Shown: one piece after another, positions 1 through 13,265 of the stretch
Layout of the letters: each line of letters begins with the position of its first letter
How positions within the stretch are numbered: the stretch's first letter is position 1
NCBI GenBank assembly: GCA_030867875.1
Contig: JAOWCC010000655.1
Coordinates: 11,988,269 to 12,052,268 of the forward strand
Reading direction: 5' to 3'
From: Actinernus sp. WN-2022
Lineage: Eukaryota; Cnidaria; Anthozoa; Actiniaria; Actinernidae
Length of the DNA stretch: 64,000 nucleotides
Position numbers and translations under genes: made by a program
The notes under the pieces: model-generated
The model's input: only the letters and a program-made list of their open reading frames with translations
What the model was told of the DNA's origin: nothing
The model's database searches: none

Positions 1-816
1 AAAGTTTCGTCCATCCATGGGAATGGTTGTATCACTGCCCTCTCTCCACTTGTGTAGTGTTGTTTCAGGTAAGATGAAAAATGTTGGGCTGGTGGAAAAC
101 AACATTATAAAATATATCAGTGGACGAACTAACAAAAGTTTAGCAAAGGTGCGGTCTCCCCGTGCGTTCTGAAAAATCCATTACTGGAAAACCTGACATT
201 GTGATAAAACGTGGCTATTTTTAGAAATGGATAGACGTTTCATATGTAGGGATGTTGTTCCTTTTATCATAAATTGTTCCTGTAGTCCCTATTACCGTAG
301 AGTCCCATGTATTGTTACCAGGGACTATCCATCATCATGGGGCAGTAGGGGGAAGAAAAATCTGCCAACACTCGCTCGTATTTGTTTTGCTGTAGCGTGT
401 GTAACAGCGTGTGTAACAATGGTTATGTGCAAACTGGGATCCATAAAATGGCTGTCAAAGCACAGGTAGCCCAAGCTCTGTAAATGGCAATATATACTAG
501 CCTTTGTATGGTATTTTTAGTCTCCATTTTCAATTCAGATATTGAATAAAAATAGTCAAAACTTAAAGGGTGTGTTTATCTGGTCTTGGGTTGTGTCCGT
601 TAGCATTTTCAGGAGGGGGAGGATGATGAGAGAGGAGGAGGAGGGGGAGCAGGAGGGGGGAGGGGGAGCAGGAGGGGGGAGGGGCAGCAGTAGGGGGTGG
701 AGGAGGAGGAAGCAGTAGTACAGTAGTGGCCATGGGGCTGCACTACATGTGTATTAACTCAATCAAGGAAAGAAAACTAAATTACTGGAAAACAATCCCT
801 AAGGCAATTCACCTAC
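1..816. other. No assignable gene; G-rich minisatellite at 610-715
   Basis: I see no open frame that I can tie to a protein. Positions 610-715 are a purine-rich tract of AGG and GGGGGAGCAGGA units that could form G-quadruplexes. Further exons of the minus-strand HEPN gene described next may lie here or to the left, but I could not fix their borders. Confidence 0.5.
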
Positions 817-2273
817 CTGTATTTCTCCCATAGTCGAATGGCTGTTGGGTTTCTGTGCTCTTAGGTCTTTCAACTTGAATAACTTTATCCAGCTTTACAT
901 CTAGTTTACCTAATGTCGTCATGATCTCTGCATTGCCATGTTTTATTCCTCTGTTAATCTCCTTGTGATCTTCATGAAGATTTCTAAGTTGATCATTAAC
1001 TGTTGATGGATATTATACTTTATTATAGTACCAGCCCTGAAACTATCCAAAATAGTACCAAAATAATGCACTTTTTCGGTCTTTTTTGGGTCACATTTCT
1101 TACTTACCCCTCCCCTTAAAGCTGGACCTCCCTTCCCCTTCCCTCCCTCAATAGTAGTGTACATTATGTACATCTACACATTAAAAAAACTTCAAACTTT
1201 GGACTTTTTAAGCTCCAAAGGCCCTCAAAGCAAATATTTAAACACTGCAAAGACCCTCACTGTAACAATGAAATACACCTGCCATACTTCTTGTTTAATA
1301 AACCAATGTATCATTATATTACTCACTTGAGTTGACAGCTTTCAAAATGTCCTCATGGTCGAGACATTGTTCAAGCAGCGGAAACAACTCTTTCCATGGC
1401 TTCCTCGAATCTAAAAAGAAAGCAAAGAATGAGATAATAATACAGGTGTGCATAGTCATGTAATATAAAGGCATTCAAAGCAACTTGGTTATTCAATATT
1501 CACTGGGAAAATTGGACCTAATGTTCCATAGTATGGAAATACCTTGGAAAGAAGAAGGCTGGAAATTTTAATTTACAGGATACACAATGTAGTATGGAAC
1601 TGGACAAATCTATGAAAATACAATGGCAATATTCTAGAAATTTTCATCTACATTTCTATACTGTGGAAGAGAGATTTTTTTTTCTTCTGATAACTATATA
1701 CCAAACCTGCATAATTATGAATGTAATGTGTACGTGTATGTTCAAATCACGAAACAGGACTTTTGTTCGACCCCCTCCCTTACCCTTCCTGATCTGGTAG
1801 TCACTCAATAGAACTCACAGGAAAGGCCCTTACCATTCTCTACAGAATCAAACTCTGTCTGGTTTGCTCCAAACAACTTCAGTGCATTGCATGCAATTTG
1901 CCATTTGGATGTAAAGTCAGCAGTCTGCAACCTGGCATCAGTAGCATGGCAGATCACTTCATTACGCATCTTCCGTAGTTCACCTAACTCATTGTTCTCT
2001 GTGGTTCCTGGAGGAACAAATCCTTGAGATGAGTGCATGAGGACTTGTGTAAGGATAGTGAGATCCCATTTGGTAGTGTCTCCCGACTGCACTTTGAGCC
2101 TTTCATGATAACCCAGTTTCTTCAGTCCTCCAGCAGTCAGAAGTTGACTGCCATCAGCTGGGCTGTCTGTCCAGGGTGCCCTTGTTACTTCAAGCCACCG
2201 TGACTTGAAATGCTGACGTAGTGTATTGTTACCAACTCGGAAGAGAAGAAGTGTCAGACAGAAGAAGTTCTCC
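817..2273 (-). CDS. HEPN (DZIP3-like) domain gene, three internal exons, partial
   Basis: Three minus-strand exons can be read by eye: 2273-1834, 1410-1327 and 999-817. Each has an AG acceptor (for example a T-rich tract then TTTTTAG at 1411) and a GT donor (GTAAGG, GTGAGT, GTAGGT), and the reading frame stays open across both joins. Exon 1 resembles the HEPN region found in cnidarian DZIP3-like and NLR proteins: it opens near ENFFCLTLLLFRVGNNTLR and contains LRKMRNEVICH, which matches the R-N-x(3-4)-H HEPN motif. Exon 2 continues it (PWKELFPLLEQC). Exon 3 is charged and likely coiled coil. HEPN domains of this kind act as RNA-binding, nuclease-like or dimerisation modules in innate immune proteins; that role is family knowledge. 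The first and last exons were not found. Confidence 0.62.
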
Positions 2274-2315
2274 CTGTGAAAGTACATGTATCACAAAAAC
2301 TGTCAAATTACCTTA

Positions 2316-3122
2316 TTAATTGAAGTACTAATGAAACGAAATTTTCGCCATTAAAATTAAGATCTCACTTCAAAGTCCTTTCGAAATGACGTATAATGGC
2401 ATTTTCTGCATGTCAATATATCATCTCATCCCAGATATACATGTACATGTATTAAGGATCTTGGAATATGCAAATTAGATGGTATGTGATGTCATAAGGT
2501 TGACACAGCCATGGAGACAAATCACAAAATAAAGAATATATCTGCAAATAGTGGGTAAAAACAATTGAAACTTTGCACATGTATGGTACTAAGGAAACGC
2601 ACATCACTGTGGAAATCATGGAAACACTCTTGGCCCCAGGCTCCTTTCACCTTGAACATAAAATAGTTTTTATCTCTGTTACACAAAATAATTTACTTTA
2701 AGCCACTCACATACAATTCCTACACTGTTCCAACCCTTCTGATATGCCCACAGTAGCAAAAATCTGTTTGGCAAAGGAGAAATCAGGAAATACGTTTTCC
2801 TCAATGAAGGAGCCTGGGTAACATCTTAATTGCAAAATGAGGTCTATTTTCCTTCATGCCATACATGTGCAAAGTGTCAATTAGTTTACACACTATTTGC
2901 AGGTACATTTATATTCTTCATTTTGTGATTTGTATTCATGGCTGTGTCAACCTTGTCATGTCACTGACCATCTAATTTGCATATTCCAAGATCCTTAATA
3001 TATCTGGAATGAGATGAGATATCAACAAACAGAAAACAACATTCTTCCTCATTTCGAAATGACTTTCAAATGAGACCTTAATTTTAATGTCGAAATTTTC
3101 GCTTCATTACCACTTTAATTAA
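2316..3122. repeat. Fold-back element of about 0.8 kb with long inverted arms
   Basis: The start (TTAATTGAAGTACTAATGAA) and the end (reading TTCATTACCACTTTAATTAA) are inverted copies. The similarity runs inward for several hundred bases: a stretch near 2455-2600 is mirrored near 2860-3000. It lies just upstream of the HEPN exon acceptor, so it is probably intronic. It looks like a non-autonomous DNA transposon with TTAA-rich ends. No coding capacity seen. Confidence 0.65.
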
Positions 3123-3398
3123 CAGTGATAATAATAAACATCAGCAACAAGCTATAATGCACAGCATTCGTCTGATGCATACGAAATGTATCTCAACTTC
3201 CCATGTGGGATGAAGTCTGGTAACGATAATACCAGAGCAAGGCTACCTGTCCCAAATATTACAAAATTGGAACTGGTTAGAAATGTCTTTAAGTCATGTA
3301 GTTTCTGTTGTATTGCACTGTTGTGTTATTTTGTGTCATAAGGATCAACTTAACATTTTTCTCTTCCTGTAACGAAGTTAGGACAACTGGCCTTACAG

Positions 3399-5010
3399 TG
3401 TACTATGTAGCCTGCTTGCAGGCGGTGGAGGGTGTTTTTCGCACAGCAAACGGATCATCGAAGCGGCCGCCATATTGGCCGAGCGTGATTGAGACTTGGG
3501 ATCGAATGACAAATGGAGGGGGGAGGGGGGTGGGGGAGAAGAAGCAGATCTGAAAGACCGCCTGCACGAACACCCCTGGTTTCTGAGTATCCGCCCACCA
3601 CGCATTTGATTTCCGTTAACTTGTAACCCATTCTTAATTGACCAATAGGAGTCGACGTGTGACAGCCTGCCAATTTTGATTTGGTTTGATTGAAATGCGT
3701 GCAATATTCAAAACAAACTTCGCTCGCTGTCAAATGCAATGCAAAATGTTAGTAAAATTGTCAATTGGTTCTCAGATACGGAAATTTCAATAAAACCAGC
3801 TATTTTTGTTCAAAGTTCTCCATGGAAAGGACTGCGACAGTACCACTTTAGATATATATGTAGACAGTTCGGTTTTTATAGCTTGTTGCGTTCGCCCCAT
3901 CAGTCTCTCAAAGAGTTTTCAAATCCTCCGAAATACATACATTTAATACAAGCGGCTGCTTTCTTTCTTAAAAGAATTAAGCTCGCATAAAGATAAATAC
4001 AGGATGAAAAAAAATCTCTAAACTTCAAAGAAAACTCCGATTGAGACAATTTTGTCTGGAACTCGATATTGAAGAACTCGAGGTAAATGTTGTGATCGTC
4101 TTTCTCTGACAACTCGAAGTCCATCTTAGTGAATGTTTGCCGAAAGAAATGGACGACCGTTGCATAAATGTATTGAGGCGGATTTCTGATTATTTCCTAG
4201 TTCAACGGCCGTGAAGTCAATAGCTGGATTGCATCTCTGCAATTTGGTCGACAACAATACTTTTCAGTGGCGAATTAAATCACGGTTCGTTGTCAAGTTC
4301 TCTTTACCGTAAACAAAGCCTGTCGAAAGCACAGCCAGAACGGCAGGTTTAAAGTACCTTTACCCAGCCGCGGAGAAAGAAGCGAGCAGCTGTGTTCTCT
4401 CTAGAAAACCTCTGGAACCGGGGTTAAGGCAAAGGAGATAACTTTGAAAACGGAGCTATATACAGAGCCTGATATTTACGGTTTACGAACTTGCAAAAAG
4501 AGAACTCGACAACAAACCTCTCGCAGTTCGCCGATCGCCGCCTTCGCGGCTCTTTCTCCGTGGCTGTTCTCTCTAGAAAACCTCTGCAACCAGGGTACTT
4601 CACCTTAGTCTTCAAAAAAGACAAAGCCTTTTGTATTATTCGCCATATTTTATCAACTGCAAGCTCACTACACAACTCTTATTCTAGTTACGCCGCTTAG
4701 CAGGCTACACTTATTCATTTCAGTTCTTGCTTTCAACACATGCCGCGATAAAGCTTTGATTGACACCGTTTCAGCCAATCATATACCCCGTCCGCTGGTG
4801 GACGGGATCTAACTTTTGTACTCAGAAACCAGGGGCTTTCGTGCAGGCGGTCTTTCAGATCTGCTTGTTCTACCCCACCCCCCTCCCACCTTAATTTGTC
4901 ATTCGATCCCAGGTCTCAATCACGCTCGGCCAATATGGCGGCCGCTTCGATGATCCATTTGCTGCGCGAAAAAACACCCTCCACCGCCTGCAAGCAGGCT
5001 ATGTACTATG
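3399..5010. mobile_element. Fold-back (Mutator-like?) element with 9-bp target duplication
   Basis: The element spans 3408-5001. Its ends are long inverted repeats of about 200 bp: TAGCCTGCTTGCAGGCGGTG at the left is mirrored by the right end. Both sides carry the same 9-bp direct repeat TGTACTATG (3399-3407 and 5002-5010). Duplications of 9 bp are typical of Mutator-like and some fold-back elements. The interior has no recognisable transposase. It contains two similar stretches with CTCTCTAGAAAACCTCTG near 4397 and 4567. A partial copy of one arm recurs at 17801-17945. Confidence 0.75.
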
Positions 5011-5093
5011 ATGCCTTTAGGAATAAGGTCAATAAAAACAATGGCCACTGTGAAATGTGGTTGTGTCTTACAATGTCCACCAGTTTAGCTTAA

Positions 5094-5700
5094 CCCTTTC
5101 CCTACTGGACATGTTTGGCTCAGTTGGTGAAATCCTGAGTGCTAACTCAACCCTCCCCCCTCAGTTCAAGTTTAGCTATTGCCCAGAGTAGTTAAATACT
5201 GCTGATTTTTTAAGTCGAGGGCTCAAACATTTCCCACAATGCCATTTGGGAGAATTCTGTGCACTCGTTGACAGTAGGTATGGCTGCTTCTGTAGGCTTT
5301 CCAATGACTGTGCTCTAATTTTGGACTGCAAGAGAGCTAAAGGACATAATTAAGTCTGAGGATGGCTGAAAAGTACATGGCTTGCTTTTAGTAGGCTTTG
5401 TGAGGAGATTTCACAGGGTTTTTCCATTGTGTTTCTGCTTTGAGACACATGAAAAAAATTCTTCAATGAAATCCTTGAAATTCTGCAGTTGCTGATCTTT
5501 TTCCCCTGCTACGTAAACCTATTAGGATCATGTGTTTTTGTCACTTTAAAGCAATGGCTTGAGTCCAAATCACCGCTCTTGGTTGTAGGGATAAAAGACT
5601 TAACTAAAGATTAAAATCCTACAGGAGTCCCAGAGGGGGGGACCCCTTGTGAATTTGTTGTTGATTACCCAGCATGCAATTGGAGGTGGGAGCAGGAAAA
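5094..5700 (+). repeat. Interspersed repeat, copy 1 (inverted copy at 14450-15095)
   Basis: The stretch beginning TAACCCTTTCCCTACTGG and ending near TGCAATTGGAGGTGGGAGCA is present in reverse orientation at 14450-15095. It matches over roughly 550 bp with many substitutions, so both copies are old. No recognisable protein is encoded. The element class is unknown. Confidence 0.6.
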
Positions 5701-6396
5701 TGTGGTCAAGTGAAATGCAGTGTAAACATTGACATGGACTGGTTCACAGTCATTTGGTGTGTTTTGTGCAAACAAACCTGCTGGTTGGAAATATTAAACA
5801 AGGTACTAGTGGTGATTTTGTATTTGCTTTTGATTTCAGCTCCTCAAAATTCGTGAAAATCGAAGAAACTAACAATGATCTCCAAAACAAATTAGTTTTT
5901 CTCCACAGTGGGATGGTCAAGCGATCGCCATATACACAACAGTACCGACCAGAACTTACCTCCAGTGCATCCGGGTTCGCTTACGAGCAAACCCAGGGTG
6001 CGCTCAAGGGTTTGCTCAATGTTTGCTTGCATTTGCTCTAAGCAAACCCCAGCGAACCCTGTGAACAAAGCGAACCTGAAAGCGAACCCTCGAGCCTCAA
6101 GGGTTAGCCTGAATCTCAGCTGTCTCCTCTGGTTCGTTCCTCCTGAGAGAGACATCTGAATCCAATAGCCGATAATGCCGTCCAGTGACATCACTACCAG
6201 AAAAACTGGTAGTGATATTTGATTGGTTCATATTTTATAATTTCGCATAATTATCATAAGTAACTCATCAGAGAAGATGGCAGGATTTGTTTCTGTTTTG
6301 GACTCGCGATGGTTGGTCGTTGATGAGTTTCAATGGAGTAAAATTGTGCTTGTCTTTGGCAAAGACCTTAAATTTGTAAGGAAAACAACTGGAAAT
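5701..6396. other. No gene seen
   Basis: This stretch has short frames only. It contains repeats of a GCGAACCCT/AGCAAACCC-type sequence at about 5970-6110 that make small imperfect inverted pairs. Nothing is assignable. Confidence 0.4.
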
Positions 6397-6952
6397 GAAT
6401 TAGCCGTGTGTATTTGCGTGTTGGGTTAGGCCTGGGCCCGAGGCAGAAACACGCGACCGTCTCAGAGCACCTCTGGGATTTAGGTCCTAACAGACTTCCT
6501 AACTCCTGAAGAAGGAGTCTGTTAATCAGAAATACACGCTTGGCAATTAATTCTAATGCAGCCTTAATGTAAAAGTATTTTTCACATATTTTTACTCTAA
6601 ATTATTTTACTCTAAATATTTTAGATAAATAAAATAAAATGCAAAGGGGGGGGGGGGGGGGGGGGGTAGAATGAACATTATTTAACCAATAATGATTACA
6701 GTTATATACTAGCTTAAAGACATATTGTTATACTCAATATTCAAAGAAAATATTTATTTCCATAATATATTTTTCCCCTACATAATTTATTCACATATTA
6801 TATTTTATCAAATCATATCCATGGCATAATCACGTTAATAAATTTTCATACCACTATTTATATATTTCATAATAACCCACTCTTCAAATTATCACTCAAC
6901 ATTTTTAGAATAAGTATGAATTGGTGGTGCTTGCTTACACAAGCACACTAAC
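6397..6952 (+). repeat. Direct repeat unit 1 (about 0.55 kb)
   Basis: It begins GAATTAGCCGTGTGTATTTG and ends with a small hairpin (GTGCTTG ... CAAGCAC) followed by ACTAA. A second copy in the same orientation is at 7061-7593. A run of about 22 G at 6643 is absent from copy 2, where only TGGGG remains. The 3' hairpin followed by CTAA resembles a Helitron 3' end, but I see no convincing Helitron 5' end, so class is open. Confidence 0.65.
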
Positions 6953-7060
6953 CTTGTCAACTTAATATAACCAAGCCAAATAATCCTACCGGTTCATTCA
7001 ATAAAATTCGGCGACCTAAATTACACTAGTTAAGTTTATAAACAAAATGGCTGACACATA

Positions 7061-7593
7061 GAATTAGCCGTGTGTATTTGCGTGTTGGGTTAGGCCTGGG
7101 CCCGAGGCAGAAACACGCGACCGTCTCAGAGCACCTCTGGGATTTAGGTCCTAACAGACTTCCTAATCCCTGAAGAAGGAGTCTGTTAATCAGAAATACA
7201 CGTTTGGCAATTCAATTCTAGTGCAGCCTTAATGTAAAAGTATTTTTCATATATTTTTACTCTAAATATTTTACTCTAAATATTTTAGATAAATAAAATA
7301 AAATGCAAAGTGGGGTAGAGTGAACATCATTTAACCAATAATGATTACAGTTATATACTAGCTTAAGACATATTTTTATACTCTATATTCAAAAAGTTAT
7401 TTCCATAGTATATTGTTCCCCTACATAATTTATTCACATATCATATTTTATCAAATCATATCCATGGCATAATCACGTTAATCAATTTCATACCACTATT
7501 TATATATTTCATAATAACCCACTCTTCAAATTATCACTCAACATTTTAAAAATAAGTATGAATTGGTGGTGCTTGCTTGCACAAGCACACTAA
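7061..7593 (+). repeat. Direct repeat unit 2 (about 0.53 kb)
   Basis: This is a second, slightly diverged copy of the unit at 6397-6952, separated from it by 108 bp. It has the same start (GAATTAGCCGTGTG) and the same hairpin plus CACACTAA end. The arrangement is either tandem insertion of one family or long direct repeats flanking a short remnant. Confidence 0.65.
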
Positions 7594-7599
7594 TACTGT

Positions 7600-8736
7600 T
7601 GCGGATGGGACTCGGAGAATTTGCTATTCTTAATTTACCAGGTTTAAGTGAAATTTTCTCTGATTCTGCAATGAATTTTAAATGTATATATTTTTTGTGC
7701 CAACGAGTACTTTATCTACTTTAGATTAATGGTAAAAAAGTGCAGCTGCATTTGCTATATTCTTATCAAAACTGGTTTCATTTAGACTGTGACCTGTTGC
7801 GGAGGGGACGTTGCGGAGGGGACATTTTGTCCACACTTATACATTATTATAAATTATTTTATTTTATTTTATTTTATTCCTTTCTGTATTAGAGGACATA
7901 CATGTAATAATTCACCAACAAAGCAAGGTACTGTACATCAAAATAACCCTACAGAGAAGCCATATTAAATCAGAGCACATGTCATTGTACTTACCCACAA
8001 TTCATTGCTTCCTACTGCACATACTCAGTACAGGATTTACCAGCATTCTTTGCAAGTATATTAAGTACTGTTAAATTATGTACAAGTTAAAATAAATGAC
8101 AGGAAATTACTTGAATTATGCAAAGCCATATAAATCATATTGTAAAAAAGCTGTCAGCAGATGTTTTAGCAGAGAGGAGAAAAGCAACAGCAAATGGGAA
8201 AAAGAGAAAAGTGACAGCAAATGGGAAAAATGGATTAAAAATCTCCAAAATGGTGAAAAGTTCCATACATATAAAAATATTTTTCAGTTGAGTTGCTGTA
8301 ATTTATATTTAGCACAAGCAGACTCATACAAATTAAACTGTACATGTACATGTATGTACATTGTAGTTACAATGTAGTTCTACCTGTGGTTTTACTAGAA
8401 TTTAAATGAAAGGCCTGGTTTATTGTTAACTTTTATGTGTCTTACTATAATTAGACATGAATACAGAAACACTATAATATCTTGTTTTAATTGTACTATT
8501 TTACTTACACATATCTGAATATAATTTAGATTCGCCTCTTAGAACATGTCACCTCCACAACAGAAATGTCCCCTCTGCAACATAAAACAGAACTTATTTA
8601 AACCTTTAAAAGGAGAGCACAGGAACAACTGCTTTTTAAAAGGAACAAGGAATAGTTTATGTCCTGATAAGTTTTGAAAGTTTTCAGTTTTTTGTTTAAT
8701 TTATAAATAAGTGATTGATTTGTCCCGTCCGCAACG
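7600..8736. repeat. Possible fold-back element
   Basis: GTTGCGGATGGGAC at 7600 is mirrored by GTCCCGTCCGCAAC at 8736. An inner pair (GTTGCGGAGGGGACATTTT near 7812, and AATGTCCCCTCTGCAAC near 8565) is also inverted. The rest of the arms match poorly. The region is otherwise AT-rich without recognisable genes. Confidence 0.35.
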
Positions 8737-9175
8737 GCCATTTTGGCTTTTATTGTAATTGATTATAATTTATGCATCAATGTCGACCTGCAACCAAAAA
8801 AAGTCATATTTTAAAATAAACTATCATCACTTTGCTACAATTCTATGAAAACTTTAGGTCTGTTGGAAAACATTAAAAAAACTGTCCAAAATACCGTGGA
8901 ATATGACCCATTACTTAACCAAAATGTCTGGAGTCTGCTCGCAAACACAGTTTTGCATCCAAGCATGTGCTGAAAACACATTAAAATAAATGTCAAAACA
9001 AAGACTTAACTTTGCAAACTTTCGCCTCTCTTTCAACATCTTTTCCTTCCCATCTTTCGACACCTTGAAGCACCTCTTAGACGATTTAGAGTGGTTTTAT
9101 TATTGTTTTATACAGTATAAACTCGAATAATTTACCGACCTTGCAAAGACTGTGAATGTCATGTTGGGCCTCGGC

Positions 9176-9361
9176 GGGTGTAAAGTACAGGTCAGGTCAC
9201 AGGTCAGGTCACTCCTTGTTTACCTGTGAACCCTAGCTCTAGGTGAGTGAGAACCTGTTGTTTACCTGTGAACTCGTCCGATGGTTAGGGTTATGTTTGT
9301 GGTTAGGGTTAGGATTTGTCTTAGAATTAACAACCTGACCTGTGACCTGTACTTTACACCC
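9176..9361. repeat. Short MITE-like inverted repeat (186 bp)
   Basis: GGGTGTAAAGTACAGGTCAG at the left is mirrored at the right (CTGACC... to CTTTACACCC). The interior contains GGTTAGGGTT units that resemble telomere repeats, but there are only two or three. It is too short to encode anything. Confidence 0.55.
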
Positions 9362-12300
9362 ACCATGTTCAGACTACTAGCTTTCATGCCGTGATTACGA
9401 CTTCCGTTCCCAGGTCGGCTTTAATCAAAGGATGTTTTCGTTTTACTCTATAATTAGGCTTGAACCTTTATTTATTTGCTTCTCCATTTTACATCTCTAA
9501 ATTTCTTCATCGTGTAGCAGTGAGCTTCGACTGTGCTCTCATTGGTGAAAATAGTTTCGGAAAACTGTTATTGAGCAGCATTATAAACATTTGCGGGAAT
9601 TGAAATGGCAGTGTTTAATTCTCAGACTAATTAAAATTTTCTTCCGATCGTCGCTGTGCTGTTCGATTCAAGAAACAGAATTCCCTTCGAATTCTCTGAT
9701 GGTAATTTGTTTTTAATTTTGTAGAAGTTGGTTTTCAAAAAATATACACTTTTATGATTGAAATAAAGCCCACTTTGGCCTAATTCTCGAATGGCACAGC
9801 CTGAATGAAGCGAACAATAATTTAATTATCGGCCATTTCTGTGGGTAATAATTTTGCTTTCTCATATAAATAGTCCTTCCAAAATATTCCTAAGATTAGT
9901 TCATTTTGCTAGGTTTCATGTTTACTAAAAATAATATACATTTGCTTTGCTCAGAGTTTGCAGGGTTCGCTCGGGTTCGCTTTTTTGCAGGGCCATGCAA
10001 ATGTAACCATGCAGAACACAAACAAGGCATATTTGCTGGCAATGGGTTACTTACATGTACATGTAGTGGAATACTCAGCACTGCTAGTTTTGAGCATAGA
10101 TTATTAATCTTATTACAATGATCAGGGTTCTCAATCAGTATTTATTTGGATAGACAGCCACTAATTTGCAAGAAGCAGCTATATTGTACAATATTATTAT
10201 TCATAAAAGTTGTCTAAGTCACAGAAATACAAACATGCATAAGACGTTTCAAGCAGGTACATAGAATAAAGTAAGTACCGTATATAATATTATATGTATG
10301 GTAATTTACACATATCTAAATTATAATAATTCTTACTGTGTTATTCAAAGGATGTGAAGTGCTGCTTTTCTCACCTTTCTTTTTCACCAAGAGATAAAGC
10401 TGCACATGCCATGTGTAGAATCACTACTACTGTATATTAATCTGGAAATGCAAATCAAACAATCATTTATTGATACTTTTCAGTAATTTTACAATAACAT
10501 ATCAGAGAATGCTTTAAATAGCATGGTCTCAGTGCATACAGTACCTGATAATTTCATACAATTGTAATTTATGCATATTCATGCATGCATGTAAAAAATA
10601 TTGTTAATTAACAAGCAACATGTAGGTTGAAAACAGAAACGACCTTTCTCGTGTGTCCAGTTGTGTAAATCCTTTTCCAATGGATAATTATTTATTTAAT
10701 GAACCTAGCTTACTTTATCCATTGGATAGGGAGTTTCTTATATCCAGTGGACAAGTATTAATCAAACTACAGTAGCTTATCTTTATTCATGGGTAAGGAT
10801 TTATTCAGTGGATAGCATTATCAGCCCTTTGAACAACCGGAACCAGGAGAATAAAAACCTGCGACTGGGAGTCACCTGACCTTGTGTCATTCACACCCTA
10901 CCCTGAATGAACCTCAATATATTTTTTCTCTACATGTTTATACAAAATATTTATTTTTCTTCTTGTTTACGAGTCCTGTAAACCCTTGCATGCCCTAGGC
11001 AGGGATTCAATATTGTTGATGGCAGCGAATTATACCTTATCTTTTTGCAAAAAACGTCCAATAGATTTTCAACATGGCAGGATGACAATGCTGATCCAAT
11101 TGCTTTCTATTTCCTTTCCATTCAATGTTTTCTCTAAAAACCTCAGCGAAAAAAAAAAACATTCAAAAATCATAATGGGTTTTCATCTATAGAATTCCCA
11201 TGATTAGTAAACACACTCATTCCCATTCAGGCACAAATAAACATAAACTTAAAAAGCATGGATGATTATCTAAACTACATGTACATGTACCAATCATGGT
11301 TTTATTATTCCATTACTGGGCTCTACATGTACATGTACATACATTTGTAACTAAATAACCATTGCTGTTAATTCAAAAACACATTAAATGTTTATCTATT
11401 AAAACTACAGGTACCAGACTGAGGCGATCAGCGAGCCGTGAGGAGGGAAGAGAGAGAGAGACCCTCTGGTAGTGGCCGATCAGTTTGTCACCCATCGACA
11501 AGCGAGAAAGTTTATGGTATGGTTGTTTCTTAAGTAATTTAACGAAGGTATTTATGACTGTTGAATAACCCGGCTTGACAAATATGGCATATCACTGGCA
11601 TGGGAGGCTGACTTGTACCCTGGTCACAAGAGGTTTTCTCCATTCAGCTCATAGAGAGGCTAGAGATTGAGATCTCACCCTAACCTTTAATGGTTGAGCA
11701 TTAATATAACGATGCATTAATCCAAGGGAGGAGTGGTTAGGTAGTTTCCCAGAAACCGGGATCATGTAATGTGAGTACATACAGTACCCTTGCGAGCGTG
11801 TCCAATAACTTATGCCTCAGTTCCTAAAGTTTGAAAATAATGCATTTGGGGACAGAGAAGCAGCATTCTTGATTTCGAGCAGTTTATGAAATGTCTGTTC
11901 AATTTCAACTAGAAGAATATAAACTTAAGGGGAAGGACAAGAGAGATGTGCTAAAGATTTGCTTCATACTAATTAAGTTGGCCATAAACAGTGGGTGAAC
12001 ATTCAAGCTCAGCCAGGTCCCAGAGCTTACGTTTTCTCCAGTTGCTCAGAGAACAGAACATATCATTTTCCCAGCTGTTGACTTGCTCCAACTCTGCCAG
12101 AGGTCAAAAGCTTAATAATTTTGCATGCAGGAATGAGTAAAAGTGAATCTCATCTAGATTGAGCTTGCAACGTGGAATCTAAAACAGTATTGTAGAATAA
12201 GTAGGGTCCATATGAAAGCCTGAAGAAGATCATCCGTGAATATCTTTTGGGCAATTAGAGCAGAAATGAAACATTTTGAAGTGCTTGTTGGTGTTGAAGA

Positions 12301-13039
12301 AATTGTTTCCATTCTGCAACGCACATATTCAAAATATTTCCTTTCTACCCTGGTTTAGTATTATTTTACAACTACAACTTTTCCTTTCCTACTACCCCAA
12401 GACCAAAACACCACATGGAAGTTGTGTTGTGATTGGTGCCTGTTAATTAATCTTGTGATGTTAATTGACACCTATCGTTAGCATGATATTGAGATTTGTG
12501 CCGACCACTACTAGAGGTTCTCTCTACCTTCTCTCCTTGCCACTTTGCGGCTCTCTAAGAAATGGAGAAAGCCTCTGGAACCAGGGTAGTCCATTTTGGT
12601 TTCATTATTTCCCATTACTGGGATTTTAACAATTCATAGAGCATCAATGTTTAATGTTTAGTTTCTAAAAACACTTCATGAAGCAAAAACAATGGAAATC
12701 ACTGAGCAAGAAGCAACCTGTAAAGTGCATATAACCCTTCTTGCAATTTTTATAGCTACATTTGTATGAACCTCTGAAACGTTTTGAGTACTTGAGTAAG
12801 GCCCACCCTCTACCAACTGAGCTAACATGAACTTGACACAATTGCATGGAGAAATCACATATTCTTATATCTTACCTATTGTTATTCTAATTAAGAATCA
12901 CTACATTTTGGCAAGCACTGGGGACTTGAGCTGGATCTGTGTCTGTGGCCTTTTGGCCCCCTCGTCGGGTAGGTACAGTGACTAAGCAATTATCTATTGA
13001 ACCAGTTTGATTTTGTAAATGATCAGTGAAGTGAGCCAT
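9362..13039. other. About 3.7 kb without recognisable genes
   Basis: The stretch is AT-rich with short frames only. It contains scattered TACATGTACATGTA palindromic runs (for example 11277 and 11326). The phrase CCTCTGGAACCAGGGTA near 12570 recurs elsewhere in the window and is a fragment of the fold-back family at 16084. No tRNA or rRNA recognised. Confidence 0.4.
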
Positions 13040-13256
13040 GTTCCAGAAAATATCCATATATATATCCCCCCCCCCCCCCCCCCCCCCAAATGGAAGGGAA
13101 TCGAAATTCCAGATGGGTGGGGGGTCAGAGGGTCCACAAAATTACAGAGTTTGCAAGGGAGAAAATTGGAAATTCCAGAGGGGAGGGGGAGGGGGAGGGG
13201 GGGGGGATCAAAGAACAAATCCCTTCCGTGGGGGGGATATGGATATTTTCTGGAAC
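13040..13256. repeat. Small MITE with poly-C and poly-G arms
   Basis: GTTCCAGAAAATATCCATAT at the left is mirrored by the right end (GGATATTTTCTGGAAC). A run of about 21 C and G-rich tracts lie inside. Frames through this stretch are low-complexity and are not genes. Confidence 0.6.
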
Positions 13257-13265
13257 TACACAATA

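Noticed and set aside
9270..9320. Interstitial telomere from GGTTAGGGTT units
   Set aside because: Only two or three imperfect units occur inside a small MITE.
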